Assembly: GCF_001020985.1 (NCBI RefSeq)
Contig: NZ_CP011542.1
Span: 1,984,001-2,048,000, forward strand
Direction of reading: 5' to 3'
DNA: 64,000 nt
From: Corynebacterium mustelae
Lineage (GTDB): Bacteria > Actinomycetota > Actinomycetes > Mycobacteriales > Mycobacteriaceae
Below, one piece after another: positions 9,909 to 19,982 of this stretch (its first letter is position 1; every line of letters starts with the position of its first letter). Position numbers and translations under genes: made by a program. The notes under the pieces were generated by a model. The model saw only the letters and a program-made list of their open reading frames with translations. It made no database searches and was not told where the DNA came from.

Positions 9909-10885
9909 GGGGTCTCCATTCCGTGGGTTTCTAACGCCTTATGTACGAGAGTAACGTCGTTTCGGATTGCGTCAAGGAGTTCTTCGACGTCGGAGAATTT
10001 CTCCATGCCGCGAATGTAATCAACGAATCCAATTTCAACGGTGTGCCCGTATAAGTCGGCATCACGTCCAATGACGTAGCTTTCCACGCTGCGCCGACTG
10101 TCTCCGAATGTTGGATTGTGTCCGACGGATATGGCTGCTGCGTAATTGACCCCTTGGCTCATATTTCCTTCAATGGGTGCGTCAGAGACTATCCGTAGCC
10201 AACCCGCATACACGCCGTCTTTGGGAAGCGCTACGGATTCCGGAAAATAGAGGTTTGCGGTTGGGAAGCCTAGTTCTTTTCCGCCGCGTCCGGCTCCGCG
10301 AACTACTTCGCCGCGTACTTTAAACGTCCGGCCGAGTGCACAGTTGGCTTCGGTTATCTTTCCGTCAGCTAAAAGTTGCCGGATAAGTGTTGAGCATACG
10401 GTGGAACCGTCATCGATAAGGAGCCGTTGTATGTTGACTTCTACCCCATATTTTTCCCCGAGTTCAGCTAGGGTTTCGGTGGTGCCTGCTGCATTGTGCC
10501 CAAAGGTGAAGTTTTCGCCCACAACGATGACATGAGCGTTAAGAGTATCAAGCAGAATTTTCGTAAAAAATTCTTCCGGGCTTAATTGCGCCATGTCAGC
10601 GTTAAAGGTCATGGCAAACATGTGATCAATGCCTTCTGCGGCTGCTAGTTCCGCCCGGTGGGTCACTGTTCCTAAAAGCGGGGGCATTTTATCTGGCCTT
10701 AAAACAGCCAGCGGATGCGGGTCGAAAGTAAGTAAGACTGTTGTAAGTTTAAGTTCTTGGGCCCGGTCAGTTGCGGCAGCCAATAAGGTTTTGTGCCCTC
10801 GGTGCATTCCATCAAATACCCCGATGGTAACTACGGTTTTTCCTAAGTTCTTCGGAACGTCATTGAATCCACGCCAAATATCCAC
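9905..10885 (-). CDS. ribF: Bifunctional riboflavin kinase / FAD synthetase
   Basis: RibF phosphorylates riboflavin to FMN and adenylylates FMN to FAD. The 326-residue protein has an N-terminal FMN adenylyltransferase domain with the nucleotidyl-transfer motif GVFDGMHRGHK (about residues 22-32) and VVGENFTFGH, and a C-terminal flavokinase domain with GRGGKELGFPTANLYFP near 195-215. It starts at GTG 10885. It is divergent from truB with only 58 nt between them, and is coupled to the downstream nucleoside hydrolase. Confidence 0.96.
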   Translation of the reverse strand: MDIWRGFNDVPKNLGKTVVTIGVFDGMHRGHKTLLAAATDRAQELKLTTVLLTFDPHPLAVLRPDKMPPLLGTVTHRAELAAAEGIDHMFAMTFNADMAQLSPEEFFTKILLDTLNAHVIVVGENFTFGHNAAGTTETLAELGEKYGVEVNIQRLLIDDGSTVCSTLIRQLLADGKITEANCALGRTFKVRGEVVRGAGRGGKELGFPTANLYFPESVALPKDGVYAGWLRIVSDAPIEGNMSQGVNYAAAISVGHNPTFGDSRRSVESYVIGRDADLYGHTVEIGFVDYIRGMEKFSDVEELLDAIRNDVTLVHKALETHGMETP

Positions 10886-10943
10886 AGGCTCAAGATTACG
10901 TTATGAAATCGCAAACGCCACACAGAGCACTTAAACTACTGCC

Positions 10944-11864
10944 ATGGGCTTTGAACAATCCGCGATGACGCAATCTGATCCACTTTCTACATCTGGGCTG
11001 GTGGTAGTGGATAAACCTGCCGGAATGACCTCGCATGATGTGGTAGGAAAATTACGTCGGGCGTTTAAGACGAAACGGGTTGGTCACGCAGGCACTCTAG
11101 ATCCAATGGCAACCGGGGTTTTGGTTGTCGGTATTGAACGAGGAACGCGTTTTCTAGCTCACATGGTCGCCGCAACGAAAGCTTATTCCGCAACCATTCG
11201 GTTGGGTGCATCCACCACAACCGATGATGCAGAAGGCGACGTGATAGACCGCTGTGCTCCTGTAGGAATTACCCCGGAGGATATCGCTGCGGCGGTGAAT
11301 GATCATACTGGTGAGATAATGCAACGGCCGGCTTCTGTGAGTGCAATTAAAATTGCGGGAAAACGCGCCTATGATCGGGTTCGATCAGGTGAGATTGTTG
11401 AGTTGCCGGAGCGTCCTGTCACTGTCTTTCGGTTTGACATTACCAACATTGTTACCTCGCCCGAATTTATTGACGTTGATGTTGAGGTCGAATGTTCGTC
11501 TGGGACGTATATTCGTTCCCTCGCCCGGGATCTAGGTGCCCAATTGGGGGTTGGGGGTCATCTGACAGCATTACGAAGGTTAGCTGTTGGGAACTTCACC
11601 TTGGCTGATGCCATGACTCTGCCGGAGATTGAAGAAAACCCTCGGTTGTCGTTAAGCCTCGATGCAGCGCTTATTCGGTGCTTCCCCGTGGTTGACGTGA
11701 CTGCCAGCCAGGCGCTGGATCTTTCTATGGGTAAATGGCTTAAACCACGCGGGTTGCGTGGCGTTCATGCAGCTGTAGCGCCCAACGGGCAAGCGGTTGC
11801 CCTAGTGAAAGAATCAGGCAACCGCTTATCGACGACTTTCGTTGCCCGCCCTAATACCTTGTAG
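10944..11864 (+). CDS. truB: tRNA pseudouridine-55 synthase TruB
   Basis: TruB converts U55 of the tRNA T-loop to pseudouridine. The 306-residue protein has the catalytic motif GHAGTLDPMATGVLVVG containing the nucleophilic Asp, plus KPAGMTSHD and the segment CSSGTYIRSLARDLG. ATG at 10944 is preceded by a TAAACT-like -10 only 6 nt upstream, so the message may be leaderless; MTQSDP at 10965 is an alternative start. Its stop nearly abuts the end of the convergent pptT gene. Confidence 0.95.
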   Translation: MGFEQSAMTQSDPLSTSGLVVVDKPAGMTSHDVVGKLRRAFKTKRVGHAGTLDPMATGVLVVGIERGTRFLAHMVAATKAYSATIRLGASTTTDDAEGDVIDRCAPVGITPEDIAAAVNDHTGEIMQRPASVSAIKIAGKRAYDRVRSGEIVELPERPVTVFRFDITNIVTSPEFIDVDVEVECSSGTYIRSLARDLGAQLGVGGHLTALRRLAVGNFTLADAMTLPEIEENPRLSLSLDAALIRCFPVVDVTASQALDLSMGKWLKPRGLRGVHAAVAPNGQAVALVKESGNRLSTTFVARPNTL

Positions 11865-11867
11865 TGA

Positions 11868-12524
11868 TTAATGCACAGCGGTTGCAGCGATGATATAGCC
11901 GTCAGATATTTGCCATCTGCCTTCGATAAACGGCACTGGTGTCGGCCGCACCAAAAGGTATGACACGAAACTGCCATCGTCACGCACATCAATCTCAGCC
12001 TGTTCAAAACCCAACCAGCGTCGGGTAAGCGGGAACCATGCTTTATAAGTGGCTTCCTTCGCGCAGAATAACAATCGGTCGGCGCATTCAATGCCACTGG
12101 TGCGCAATCGATCGAGTTGTGGTAGTTCACTTTCCCGTGCAATAGAATCTGCAACGCCTTCTGGAAGCGGATTAGCGGGCTCTGCATCTAAGCCCATTGA
12201 GCGAACGAGTAACCGCGGAGCCACAACCGCCGCCCGAAATCCATCGGTATGGGTCAACGAACCGGATACCGAGGCAGGCCATAGTGGCATGCCTTTTTCG
12301 CCCCGCAAAATGGGGTTATCGGATTCCCGGTGCAATTCTTTTAAAGCCTGACGGGCACACCAACGGGCATCACCGAATTCAGCTTTACGCACATCCACCG
12401 CATGTGCCACCAATGCGCGTTCCAACGGGTGAAGTACATTAAACCGGCTAAGATCCGTGGAACCTAATGGTACTTTTAACATGGCAAATTTGGCTGAAGA
12501 AGGGAAAAGATTTGAATGTATCAT
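11868..12524 (-). CDS. pptT: 4'-phosphopantetheinyl transferase (PptT-like)
   Basis: This Sfp-type enzyme moves phosphopantetheine from CoA to carrier proteins, in mycolate-making bacteria including fatty-acid/mycolate synthases. The 218-residue protein has the magnesium-binding motif GLDAEPANPLPEG, the SLTHTDGF segment, and the signature FCAKEATYKAWFPLTRRWLGF near 155-175. ATG 12524 is preferred because it overlaps the TGA of the upstream phosphoesterase gene (ATGA). The truB/pptT/pptH neighbourhood is that of M. tuberculosis Rv2793c-Rv2795c. Confidence 0.95.
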   Translation of the reverse strand: MIHSNLFPSSAKFAMLKVPLGSTDLSRFNVLHPLERALVAHAVDVRKAEFGDARWCARQALKELHRESDNPILRGEKGMPLWPASVSGSLTHTDGFRAAVVAPRLLVRSMGLDAEPANPLPEGVADSIARESELPQLDRLRTSGIECADRLLFCAKEATYKAWFPLTRRWLGFEQAEIDVRDDGSFVSYLLVRPTPVPFIEGRWQISDGYIIAATAVH

Positions 12525-13324
12525 TCCGGCTCCACCTCCAGCACCGGATACGGCCAAGGCCCTAAATGACCTGGTGTTTGCCATTCCCGCGGGTAGCCGA
12601 GTGAGACTTCAATGTGTCGGACACCATCGACCATTGTTTCACCAGGGGTATGTAAATGCCCAAAGACTACCGCCTGCGCATTGTATCGCTGCGCCCACGT
12701 TCTGGTATGCCGGGTTCCACACCACAACCCGATCTCAGTGTATTTCAGCTTATTCACCGGTTCCACCACCAACGGCCAATGGTTGATAAGAATCGTCGGC
12801 CCCGTGATCCGAGAAAGGCGTTTAATCGAGTACGCCAACCGATCCCAACACCACGCTCGGATGTCGACAAACGGTGCGATGGCAAACTCGTCGGTAAGCA
12901 TAATACCCCGCTCCCGGGCTGCCGTAACGGCCTGCTCCACCGTCAAACCAGGCTGTCGGAAAGAATAATCATACAAGGTAAACAACGGAACAATAGTGAC
13001 TCCGTGAAAAACCGGGTAAGGATCTTCCGGGGTCAATACATCTATCTTCCGACACGCATCACACAACTCATCGTATTTGGCGCGGCCTTGAAACCTATCC
13101 GTTGAACGGGAAAACAACTCATGGTTGCCAGGCACCCATATAACTTTCGCAAACCGCTTACGAAGCTTATGTAAAATCTCAATAACTAGTTCGGTGCGTT
13201 CGGCGACGTCACCTGCAACAATCAACCAATCCCCCGGATCGCGCGACACAATCCGGTCGATAGCCGCCCGATTCTGCTTCACCGCAGCATGCAAATCCGC
13301 CACTGCCCACAACGTTTGAGTCAC
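12521..13324 (-). CDS. pptH: Calcineurin-like phosphoesterase, PptH-like
   Basis: The 267-residue protein is a metallophosphoesterase with the metal-binding motifs ADLHAA, VAGDVAER, VPGNHELF, INHWPL and FGHLHTP in the expected order. The mycobacterial gene at the same place (Rv2795c, PptH) removes phosphopantetheine from carrier proteins and so opposes PptT. That role is inferred here from position and family, not from a specificity motif. GTG at 13324 is preceded by AAAGGAGG about 12 nt upstream. It overlaps pptT by 4 nt. Confidence 0.9.
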   Translation of the reverse strand: MTQTLWAVADLHAAVKQNRAAIDRIVSRDPGDWLIVAGDVAERTELVIEILHKLRKRFAKVIWVPGNHELFSRSTDRFQGRAKYDELCDACRKIDVLTPEDPYPVFHGVTIVPLFTLYDYSFRQPGLTVEQAVTAARERGIMLTDEFAIAPFVDIRAWCWDRLAYSIKRLSRITGPTILINHWPLVVEPVNKLKYTEIGLWCGTRHTRTWAQRYNAQAVVFGHLHTPGETMVDGVRHIEVSLGYPREWQTPGHLGPWPYPVLEVEPE

Positions 13325-13426
13325 TAGGCCGCCTACACCTCCTTTGTTTTACCTAACACGCCCACCTAAATCTAACCACACCACGATAGACTAACCGCCA
13401 CGCGACCTATAGGCGTTAAAGCACAG

Positions 13427-14728
13427 TTATACCCTCGCCCACTGCATAGACTGAAACCGCCACCCACACGCCAAAAGCCGAATAAACATGAATGCAACTA
13501 GTCCCCACCACACCCCCACCAAACCAGTGTCAAATACGTACGCTAACCAAATTCCCGGAACGTAACCACAAGTAGCAGCAACAAGCGTCGTCGAACGTAA
13601 AAACGCAGCGTCACCTGCTCCCAGCAACACCCCATCAAGCGCGAATACAACCCCGCCAACCGGAACCAACAACACCAACTGCCACCAGGGTTTAAAAAGC
13701 GCAGCAATCACCGCGGCATCCGAGGTAAAAATCGACGGCACCACGACATAGCCCGCAGCCAACACCACCGCTAAAACAAGCGAAAACGCCACAGAATATA
13801 GCATCACCTTAACCCCCACCGACCTGGCAACAGCAACCCGCCCGGCGCCTAAGGCTGCTCCTACCATCGACTGCGCCGCTATCGCCAACGAATCCAGCAC
13901 CAGTGCAATAAAGTTCCATAATTGCAACAGCACCTGGTGTGCTCCCAACGCCGCCGCACCAAACCTACCTGCCACCGCAGCAGCAGAAATCAGTGCCACC
14001 TGGAACGCTAACGACCGCAGAATCAGATCCCGGCCCAAAACCAATTGATTGGAAATGATGGACCACTGCGGCAACCACGATCCCAAATGCGCACGAACCA
14101 AAGCGCTGAGAAAACACGCAGCCGTAATAGCCGTACCAATCAGCGTTGCCCAGGCAGAACCGATCAAACCATAGGAATACACCAAAATCGGGATCAGTAT
14201 CGCGCCGGGAATAATTCCCGCCAGGGTAAAAACCAAGGGCGCCCGTGTATTCTGCACACCACGCAACCAACCATTTCCGGCCATGTCTACCAATACCAAT
14301 GGGATAGCGAAGCTCACCACCCTAAGCCACGACGTAGCAAGCGAAGCAATCTCGTCATTATCAGACAACCATAGTGTGAAAACTGGTGCCCCAAACCACA
14401 TGATCGCTAGTAACATCAATCCGATCGCAATGGCAACCCATGTCGCTTGTACTCCTTCTGCCACAGCCTCATCTTTGTGACCAGCCCCAAAAAGCCGCGC
14501 GGCCCGAGCTGTAGTGCCATAAGACAAGAACGTCAATTGCGTTGTGACAATCGCATACAACGTAGTTCCCGTGGCCAGTGCTGCCAATAAGGTAGCTCCG
14601 CCATACTGCCCTATTAGCGCAGTATCAAGCAACAGAAATAACGGTGTGGCTATAAGGACCCCCAATGCTGGCAGAGCTAACGCGAGGATGCTACCAGCGG
14701 TTGGGGATTCAGTACATTGACTACGCAC
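13427..14728 (-). CDS. MATE-family multidrug/toxin exporter (DinF type)
   Basis: The 433-residue protein has about twelve hydrophobic segments and the MATE fold pattern, with motifs such as ALPALGVLIATPLFLLLDTALIG at the N-terminus and ALGAHQVLLQLWNFIAL in the second half. These carriers expel organic cations or drugs using a sodium or proton gradient. GTG at 14728 is chosen because GAAAGGAC lies just upstream; the longer open frame begins only with TTG. It is probably monocistronic on the minus strand. Substrate is unknown. Confidence 0.9.
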   Translation of the reverse strand: MRSQCTESPTAGSILALALPALGVLIATPLFLLLDTALIGQYGGATLLAALATGTTLYAIVTTQLTFLSYGTTARAARLFGAGHKDEAVAEGVQATWVAIAIGLMLLAIMWFGAPVFTLWLSDNDEIASLATSWLRVVSFAIPLVLVDMAGNGWLRGVQNTRAPLVFTLAGIIPGAILIPILVYSYGLIGSAWATLIGTAITAACFLSALVRAHLGSWLPQWSIISNQLVLGRDLILRSLAFQVALISAAAVAGRFGAAALGAHQVLLQLWNFIALVLDSLAIAAQSMVGAALGAGRVAVARSVGVKVMLYSVAFSLVLAVVLAAGYVVVPSIFTSDAAVIAALFKPWWQLVLLVPVGGVVFALDGVLLGAGDAAFLRSTTLVAATCGYVPGIWLAYVFDTGLVGVWWGLVAFMFIRLLACGWRFQSMQWARV

Positions 14729-14814
14729 TCGTGTCCTTTCGCACGTGCTAGCTGAAAAGATCAAACAGCTAGGTAGACGACAATTGTCTTGCTTAAGGTA
14801 TCATTTCGGCCGTG

Positions 14815-15846
14815 CTACGCCAGTGTGGGGCAATACTGAGAAGCTTGTTCGACGATCAGCCGGACGATATGGCTGGCGTGTGCTTCCAATCTAAAACCAG
14901 CGGAACGCAAGTGTCCACCACCACCTAAAGCCTGGGCTAATGTTGAGACATCAACAGTGTCAGATCGCAGGCTAACTCCATGAAACCCAGGTTCATACTC
15001 TTTAATTACGACGCAAATGTCCGCTTCATTGATACCTTTGATCATCTCAGCAATTGACTCCACCGCGCCAACAGATGCCTGTTGCGCCTTTTCATAACTA
15101 ATTTCGGCAACCGCTATGGTGTGGCATTGTGAATGAACCACAGATAGCTGGGCCAACACCGTACCAATTATCTTTAGATCAGTCACCGAAAAACCACCGA
15201 ACAACTGATTTCCGATCGCACGGATATCTAAGCCGGTATCAACCAATTGTTTCGCCATCTCATGCATCACCGGCCGCCCCCAGCGAAACCCCTGGGTATC
15301 TGTGAGTAGACCGGCATACAAACCGTGCGCAATGTCGCTGTCTATCTCCACACCCAAGGCGCAAAACCATTGCCACAATATTGTTGTGGTTGACTCTGCG
15401 CGGTAATCAATCACATTGATGCCACCGCATCCGGGATTAGATGCGTGGTGATCAATCAAAATAACATCCGTTATCCGGGCGACCACCGCATCAATAACAG
15501 TGCCCAGCCGGGAAGCTGAACCACAATCCACCACGATGATAACCTCGCATTCTGGTAGATCACCAGCAACAAGCTGGATCTGATCCGCACCTGGGATTGT
15601 CATCAGCGTTGTGTCAATCGGTTCCGTTTGCCCGATTACCCCCACTGCAGTTTTACCCAAAGACGTCAACGCTTTAACCAACGCGGTTACTGATCCGATA
15701 GCATCAGCGTCTGGGGTGTGATGTCCCACGACGCAAAATGAGGAATTCCCGCGCACCTTCGCAGTGGCTTCCGCCCAATCTACCGTATCCACTGCTGACA
15801 ATGCCTTTAGGGCTGGTAATGCGCCGAGATATGACGGAAATTCCAT
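14815..15846 (-). CDS. nrnA: NrnA-like DHH-family oligoribonuclease / pAp phosphatase
   Basis: NrnA degrades nanoRNAs and removes the 3' phosphate of phosphoadenosine phosphate. The 343-residue protein has the DHH motifs VVGHHTPDADAIGS (about residues 38-51), VVDCGSASRLG and LIDHHASNPGCG, and a C-terminal DHHA1 domain with the nucleic-acid-binding motif GGGGHLRSAGFRL. Mycobacterial Rv2837c occupies the same position next to rbfA. It starts 31 nt after the rbfA stop and is likely in one transcript with it. Confidence 0.94.
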   Translation of the reverse strand: MEFPSYLGALPALKALSAVDTVDWAEATAKVRGNSSFCVVGHHTPDADAIGSVTALVKALTSLGKTAVGVIGQTEPIDTTLMTIPGADQIQLVAGDLPECEVIIVVDCGSASRLGTVIDAVVARITDVILIDHHASNPGCGGINVIDYRAESTTTILWQWFCALGVEIDSDIAHGLYAGLLTDTQGFRWGRPVMHEMAKQLVDTGLDIRAIGNQLFGGFSVTDLKIIGTVLAQLSVVHSQCHTIAVAEISYEKAQQASVGAVESIAEMIKGINEADICVVIKEYEPGFHGVSLRSDTVDVSTLAQALGGGGHLRSAGFRLEAHASHIVRLIVEQASQYCPTLA

Positions 15847-15877
15847 TGCGACCCCTAACCCGGATTAGTGAATGTGA

Positions 15878-16330
15878 CTACCGATTGTCATCCTCAGACG
15901 AGACATCCGTCTTATACGGATGCGCGTCCCCAGCTGGGGTGGCGTTTTTGCGTAACTCAGCAAGTTCCGCATCACGTTGCCTAGCGCGTGTCAGCAAATC
16001 CTCCATCCGCGCGGACGTTTCCGGCACAGTATCTAGCTCGAAACTCAGCGTTGGGGTGAAGCGGACACTTAATTGCTCGCCTACTATGCGACGCAATTGC
16101 CCGCTACTCCGACGCAACCCCTCAGCTGCCGCTTCCAGGTCAGGTTCGTCGGAAACATTCATACCGCGCACAGTATAAAACACAGTTGCATCGTGCAAAT
16201 CACCGGTGACCCGGCAATCGGTGATCGTCACGAATTGAAGACGGGGATCTTTAATTTCCCGTTCAATAGCGGAAGCGACAATATGTAAGATCCGTTTCGC
16301 CATACGTTGGGCGCGTGCGGGATCGGCCAT
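15878..16330 (-). CDS. rbfA: 30S ribosome-binding factor RbfA
   Basis: RbfA binds the immature 30S subunit and helps 16S rRNA 5'-end maturation. The 150-residue protein begins [14 protein letters not shown] and has the KH-like core: [30 protein letters not shown] and the helix [21 protein letters not shown]. The C-terminal ~25 residues are polar and poorly conserved. AAGGAG lies about 10 nt upstream of ATG 16330. It follows infB but is separated from it by 188 nt with a hairpin. Confidence 0.95.
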   Translation of the reverse strand: MADPARAQRMAKRILHIVASAIEREIKDPRLQFVTITDCRVTGDLHDATVFYTVRGMNVSDEPDLEAAAEGLRRSSGQLRRIVGEQLSVRFTPTLSFELDTVPETSARMEDLLTRARQRDAELAELRKNATPAGDAHPYKTDVSSEDDNR

Positions 16331-16451
16331 GATTTTTCTCTCCTTGAAAGGCGTGTCGCGGAAAGATGCACGCCAAAATATTAGGTTGTTTCTTTAAAAT
16401 CGTAGTGCGTTTCTCTACGAAAGTTGCAGGTTTTTATATTGGGTAAGGCGT

Positions 16452-16492
16452 AAGTTGGCCCCAACCTAACAACAGTAAGGCGGGGCCAACTT
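16452..16492 (-). terminator. infB downstream hairpin
   Basis: AAGTTGGCCCC (16452-16462) and GGGGCCAACTT (16482-16492) form a perfect 11-bp stem with a 19-nt loop, 27 nt after the infB stop. No long T-run follows, so read-through into rbfA is possible. Confidence 0.65.
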
Positions 16493-16518
16493 CAACGACA
16501 ATGAACTGTATCTAACAG

Positions 16519-19392
16519 TTAGGTGCGAGGCACCTCTACCTGTTCAAACACTTCAATGATATCGCCGACTTGAATGTCCGGGTAGGACAACACCATACCG
16601 CATTCGTAACCGGCGGTAACCTCGGTAACATCATCCTTTTCCCGACGCAGCGAAGTGATAGTTGCATCTGGTGCAACCACACTGCCGTCGCGAACCAACC
16701 TGATGGATGCGCCACGGCGCACCTTACCTTCATCGACCTTACAGCCGGCAATCAGACCCACTGCGGAAGCCTTGAAGATAGCGCGAATCTCGGCCTTACC
16801 AACTTCGCGTTCTTCGAAGACTGGTTTGAGCATACCGCGCAACGCTGCTTCAACTTCTTCGATCGCACGGTAGATCACAGTGTAGTACCGAACATCGACC
16901 CCTTCGGAGTTTGCTTCCTCGGTGGCCTTGCCTTCCGCACGGACGTTGAACGCGATGATGACAGCATCGGAGGCTGCCGCCAACGACACGTTAGTTTGGG
17001 TGACTGCACCCACACCACGGTCGATAATGTTCAGCTGAACCTCATCATCGACGTTGATCTTGAGCAACGCCTCTTCCAGGGCTTCAACCGAACCTGCATT
17101 ATCACCCTTGATAATGAGGTTGAGGGTGGATTGTTCCTTCAGCACCGCATCGAGATCTTCCAGGGATACCCGCTTGTGGGTTCGAGCGGCCAGGGCATTG
17201 CGTTTACGAGCATTGCGCTGATTAGCAATCTGACGTGCCACCCGGTCGTCTTCTACAACCAGGAGATTATCGCCAGCCCCAGGCACACCGTTAAGGCCTT
17301 GAACCTGAACCGGCCGCGATGGACCTGCTTCCTTAACATCATTGCCGTACTCATCGACCATGCGACGCACACGCCCGAAAGTATCGCCAGCAACGATGGA
17401 ATCGCCAACCCGAAGGGTACCGCGCTGAACAATGACAGTTGCCACTGGGCCGCGACCACGGTCTAGGTGGGCTTCAATAGCGACACCCTGTGCGTCCATG
17501 TCCGGGTTAGCCCTCAAATCCAACGCCGCATCTGCAGTCAAAGTCACCGCGGTAAGCAGGCCATCAATATTGATATTTTGCTTAGCCGAGATGTCCACGA
17601 ACATGGTGTCACCACCGTACTCTTCCGGAATCAGACCATACTCGGTCAACTGGCCCCGGATCTTATCTGGAGACGCACCTGGCTTATCAATCTTGTTCAC
17701 CGCAACCACAATCGGTACATCCGCCGCCTTCGCGTGGTTGATAGCTTCAACTGTCTGCGGCATAACGCCGTCGTCAGCAGCCACCACCAGAACAGCGATG
17801 TCGGTGGACTTAGCACCACGGGCACGCATCGCAGTGAAAGCCTCGTGACCTGGGGTATCTAGGAATGTGATCGTGCGCGACTCGTCGTCGACCGTCACCT
17901 TCACCTGGTAGGCACCGATTCCCTGGGTGATACCACCAGCTTCACCAGAACCAACGTTGGCCTTACGGATCGTATCAAGCAACCGGGTCTTACCGTGGTC
18001 AACGTGACCCATGACGGTAACCACCGGTGGCCGAGACTCGAGATCTTCCTCTGTGCCAGCATCCTCGCCGAATTGCAGATCGAAGGATTCAAGCAGTTCG
18101 CGGTCTTCGTCTTCCGGCGAAACAACTTCAACCACGTAGTTCATTTCTTCGCCAAGCAACATCAGAGTCTCTTCTGAAACCGAGGCGGTGGCGGTCACCA
18201 TTTCACCAAGGTTAAACAGTGCCTGAACCAAAGCTGCGGATTCCGCACCGATCTTATCGGCGAAGTCAGACAGGGATGCGCCGCGCGCTAACCGTACCGT
18301 CGCGCCGCCACCATCAGGAAGCCGAACACCACCGATCACGTTTGGCGCCTGCATTGCCTCGTACTCGTTACGCTTTTGCCGCTTCGACTTACGGCCCTTA
18401 CGTGGTGCGCCACCCGGCCGCCCGAATGCTCCTGCGGTGCCCCCGCGCCGACCACCGCGACCAGCACCGCCGCCGCGACCACCAAAGCCGCCACCCTTAG
18501 ATTCAGGGCCAGCGCCGCCGCGACCACGTCCGCCGTTTGCCCGGCTTGGCATCTGCCCGGGGCTCGGCTGGCTCGGCATCATCGCAGGTGAAGGCCTCCG
18601 GCCGCCACCTTGCCTATCAGAACCTGCCGGTGCTGATTGGCCTTGCGACCGTGGAGCACGATCTCCACGGGAATCAGACTGACCGCCGCGACCACCGCGA
18701 CCGGAACCGCCTGGGCGTGGACCACGGTCTTGGCTTCCACCTTGACCACGTGCTGGTCCGCCTGGACGACTACCGCCTGGGCGTGGCGCAGGGCGTTGCT
18801 CACCACCGGTAGAGAATGGGTTATTGGCCACCCGTGGTGCACGAGCGCCAGGCTTAGGGCCGGGCTTCGCTTGCGGCCGAGGCATTGCCCCCGGAGACGG
18901 TACTGAACTTGCTGATGCCCCAGGTTTAGGAGCTGACGGCTTTTCAGAACCGCTAAAGGCAGGTGCCTGCGGTTTTGCCGCAGCTTGCGGCTTAGGCGCA
19001 GCAGGCTTAGCCGTCTGAGCTGGACCCGGCTTAGGTCCCGGTTTGGCCGGTGCGGCTGCGGGCTTTGGCTGTCCTGGTTTCGGTGCGGCTGGCTTGGCCG
19101 TCTGAGCCGGAACAGGCTTTGCCGCAGCTTGCGGCTTAGGCGCAGCAGGCTTAGGCGCACTTGGTTTCGGGGTGCTTGCCGGTTTGGTTGATTCTTTTTC
19201 TTTCGGTGCTTCGTCTACCGGGGTGATCCCCAGCGAGGCGTAATGCTCCTTCATCCGTTTTACCACTGGTGGTTCAATGGTAGAGGATGCGGTTTTCACG
19301 AACTCGCCCTTTTCTTTCAAAGTGGCTAGTAGTTCTTTGCTGGTTACGCCGAGTTGTTTTGCTAGCTCGTGTACGCGTAGCTTTCCGGGCAC
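16519..19392 (-). CDS. infB: Translation initiation factor IF-2
   Basis: IF-2 is the GTPase that brings fMet-tRNA to the 30S subunit and drives subunit joining. The 957-residue protein has an IF2 N-terminal domain ([16 protein letters not shown]), a long low-complexity region (about 57-335) first rich in Pro/Ala/Lys and then Gly/Arg, a second IF2N module, the G domain ([34 protein letters not shown]) starting near 455, and domains II-IV. GTG at 19392 has AAGGAG 4 nt upstream. Long disordered N-termini are usual in actinobacteria. The Pro/Ala/Lys part contains a 36-bp exact DNA repeat. Confidence 0.98.
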   Translation of the reverse strand: MPGKLRVHELAKQLGVTSKELLATLKEKGEFVKTASSTIEPPVVKRMKEHYASLGITPVDEAPKEKESTKPASTPKPSAPKPAAPKPQAAAKPVPAQTAKPAAPKPGQPKPAAAPAKPGPKPGPAQTAKPAAPKPQAAAKPQAPAFSGSEKPSAPKPGASASSVPSPGAMPRPQAKPGPKPGARAPRVANNPFSTGGEQRPAPRPGGSRPGGPARGQGGSQDRGPRPGGSGRGGRGGQSDSRGDRAPRSQGQSAPAGSDRQGGGRRPSPAMMPSQPSPGQMPSRANGGRGRGGAGPESKGGGFGGRGGGAGRGGRRGGTAGAFGRPGGAPRKGRKSKRQKRNEYEAMQAPNVIGGVRLPDGGGATVRLARGASLSDFADKIGAESAALVQALFNLGEMVTATASVSEETLMLLGEEMNYVVEVVSPEDEDRELLESFDLQFGEDAGTEEDLESRPPVVTVMGHVDHGKTRLLDTIRKANVGSGEAGGITQGIGAYQVKVTVDDESRTITFLDTPGHEAFTAMRARGAKSTDIAVLVVAADDGVMPQTVEAINHAKAADVPIVVAVNKIDKPGASPDKIRGQLTEYGLIPEEYGGDTMFVDISAKQNINIDGLLTAVTLTADAALDLRANPDMDAQGVAIEAHLDRGRGPVATVIVQRGTLRVGDSIVAGDTFGRVRRMVDEYGNDVKEAGPSRPVQVQGLNGVPGAGDNLLVVEDDRVARQIANQRNARKRNALAARTHKRVSLEDLDAVLKEQSTLNLIIKGDNAGSVEALEEALLKINVDDEVQLNIIDRGVGAVTQTNVSLAAASDAVIIAFNVRAEGKATEEANSEGVDVRYYTVIYRAIEEVEAALRGMLKPVFEEREVGKAEIRAIFKASAVGLIAGCKVDEGKVRRGASIRLVRDGSVVAPDATITSLRREKDDVTEVTAGYECGMVLSYPDIQVGDIIEVFEQVEVPRT
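18975..19154 (-). repeat. 36-bp exact direct repeat inside infB
   Basis: The same 36 bases occur at 18975-19010 and 19119-19154, 144 nt (48 codons) apart and in frame. They encode the motif [12 protein letters not shown] in the disordered N-terminal part of IF-2. Recombination between them would remove or add 48 residues without a frame change. Confidence 0.8.
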
Positions 19393-19509
19393 TTTTCTCC
19401 TTGAATTCTTCGGTGAAAATGCGGCAATGTGCCCGGTATTCCGGGCCTACATGCGGATTTCCACCTGGTTGTCGTGGACGTTCATCGCTGATGCTTCATC
19501 GTAGGCTCA

Positions 19510-19863
19510 TCAGTGTTCGGTCTTCTTTCTTATATCTAGGTCCAGCGGATTCGCTGCGATGTACTTACGTACAGGACCGGTGTCTACCTGGGCGGACACC
19601 CGTAGCGCACGGCGAAACGCGTTGCGCTTTTCTGCCAGCTCAACTGCCTCAAGTGTTGGAGTGATCCAACAGCCACGACCACCAAGCCTGCGGTGCGGAT
19701 CGGGAACAAGAATAACCGTTGCCGATTCTGATTGTGTCGCCACAACCCGCAGTAAGTGACTATCGTGGTGTCGAGTTTTGTGGGCGATACAGGTGCGGAC
19801 TCGGATAGGACGGTGATGTTGTGTTGCGTTTTTCGACGGCGCACCCAACCCGTTATTATCCAT
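19510..19863 (-). CDS. ylxR: YlxR family (DUF448) RNA-binding protein
   Basis: YlxR proteins are small nucleic-acid-binding factors encoded between nusA and infB. The 117-residue product has the family core: IRVRTCIAHKTRHHDSHLLRVVA, then a GLGGRGCW-like stretch (RRLGGRGCWITPTLEAVELA) and an Ala/Arg helix near the end. The ATG at 19863 is favoured because AAGGAG sits 4 nt upstream; an open frame extends 15 codons further but has no site. Position and sequence agree. Confidence 0.9.
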   Translation of the reverse strand: MDNNGLGAPSKNATQHHRPIRVRTCIAHKTRHHDSHLLRVVATQSESATVILVPDPHRRLGGRGCWITPTLEAVELAEKRNAFRRALRVSAQVDTGPVRKYIAANPLDLDIRKKTEH

Positions 19864-19982
19864 CCGGCTCCTTGTAGTTAACTTTTGCCACATCTTGCCC
19901 GATGGCAATTCACTCGAGACTTTTAAGCCTTGACAAGCTTAGCTTAAATGGGAGACTAAAAGTTAATTTGAAACCCGAAAAT

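Noticed and set aside
16570..17466. 298-codon open frame antisense to infB
   Set aside because: It lies wholly inside the conserved IF-2 G domain, has no domain features and no ribosome site; a shadow frame.
18579..19160. 193-codon frame in another frame of infB
   Set aside because: Low-complexity Leu/Arg translation of the Pro/Ala/Gly-coding repeats.
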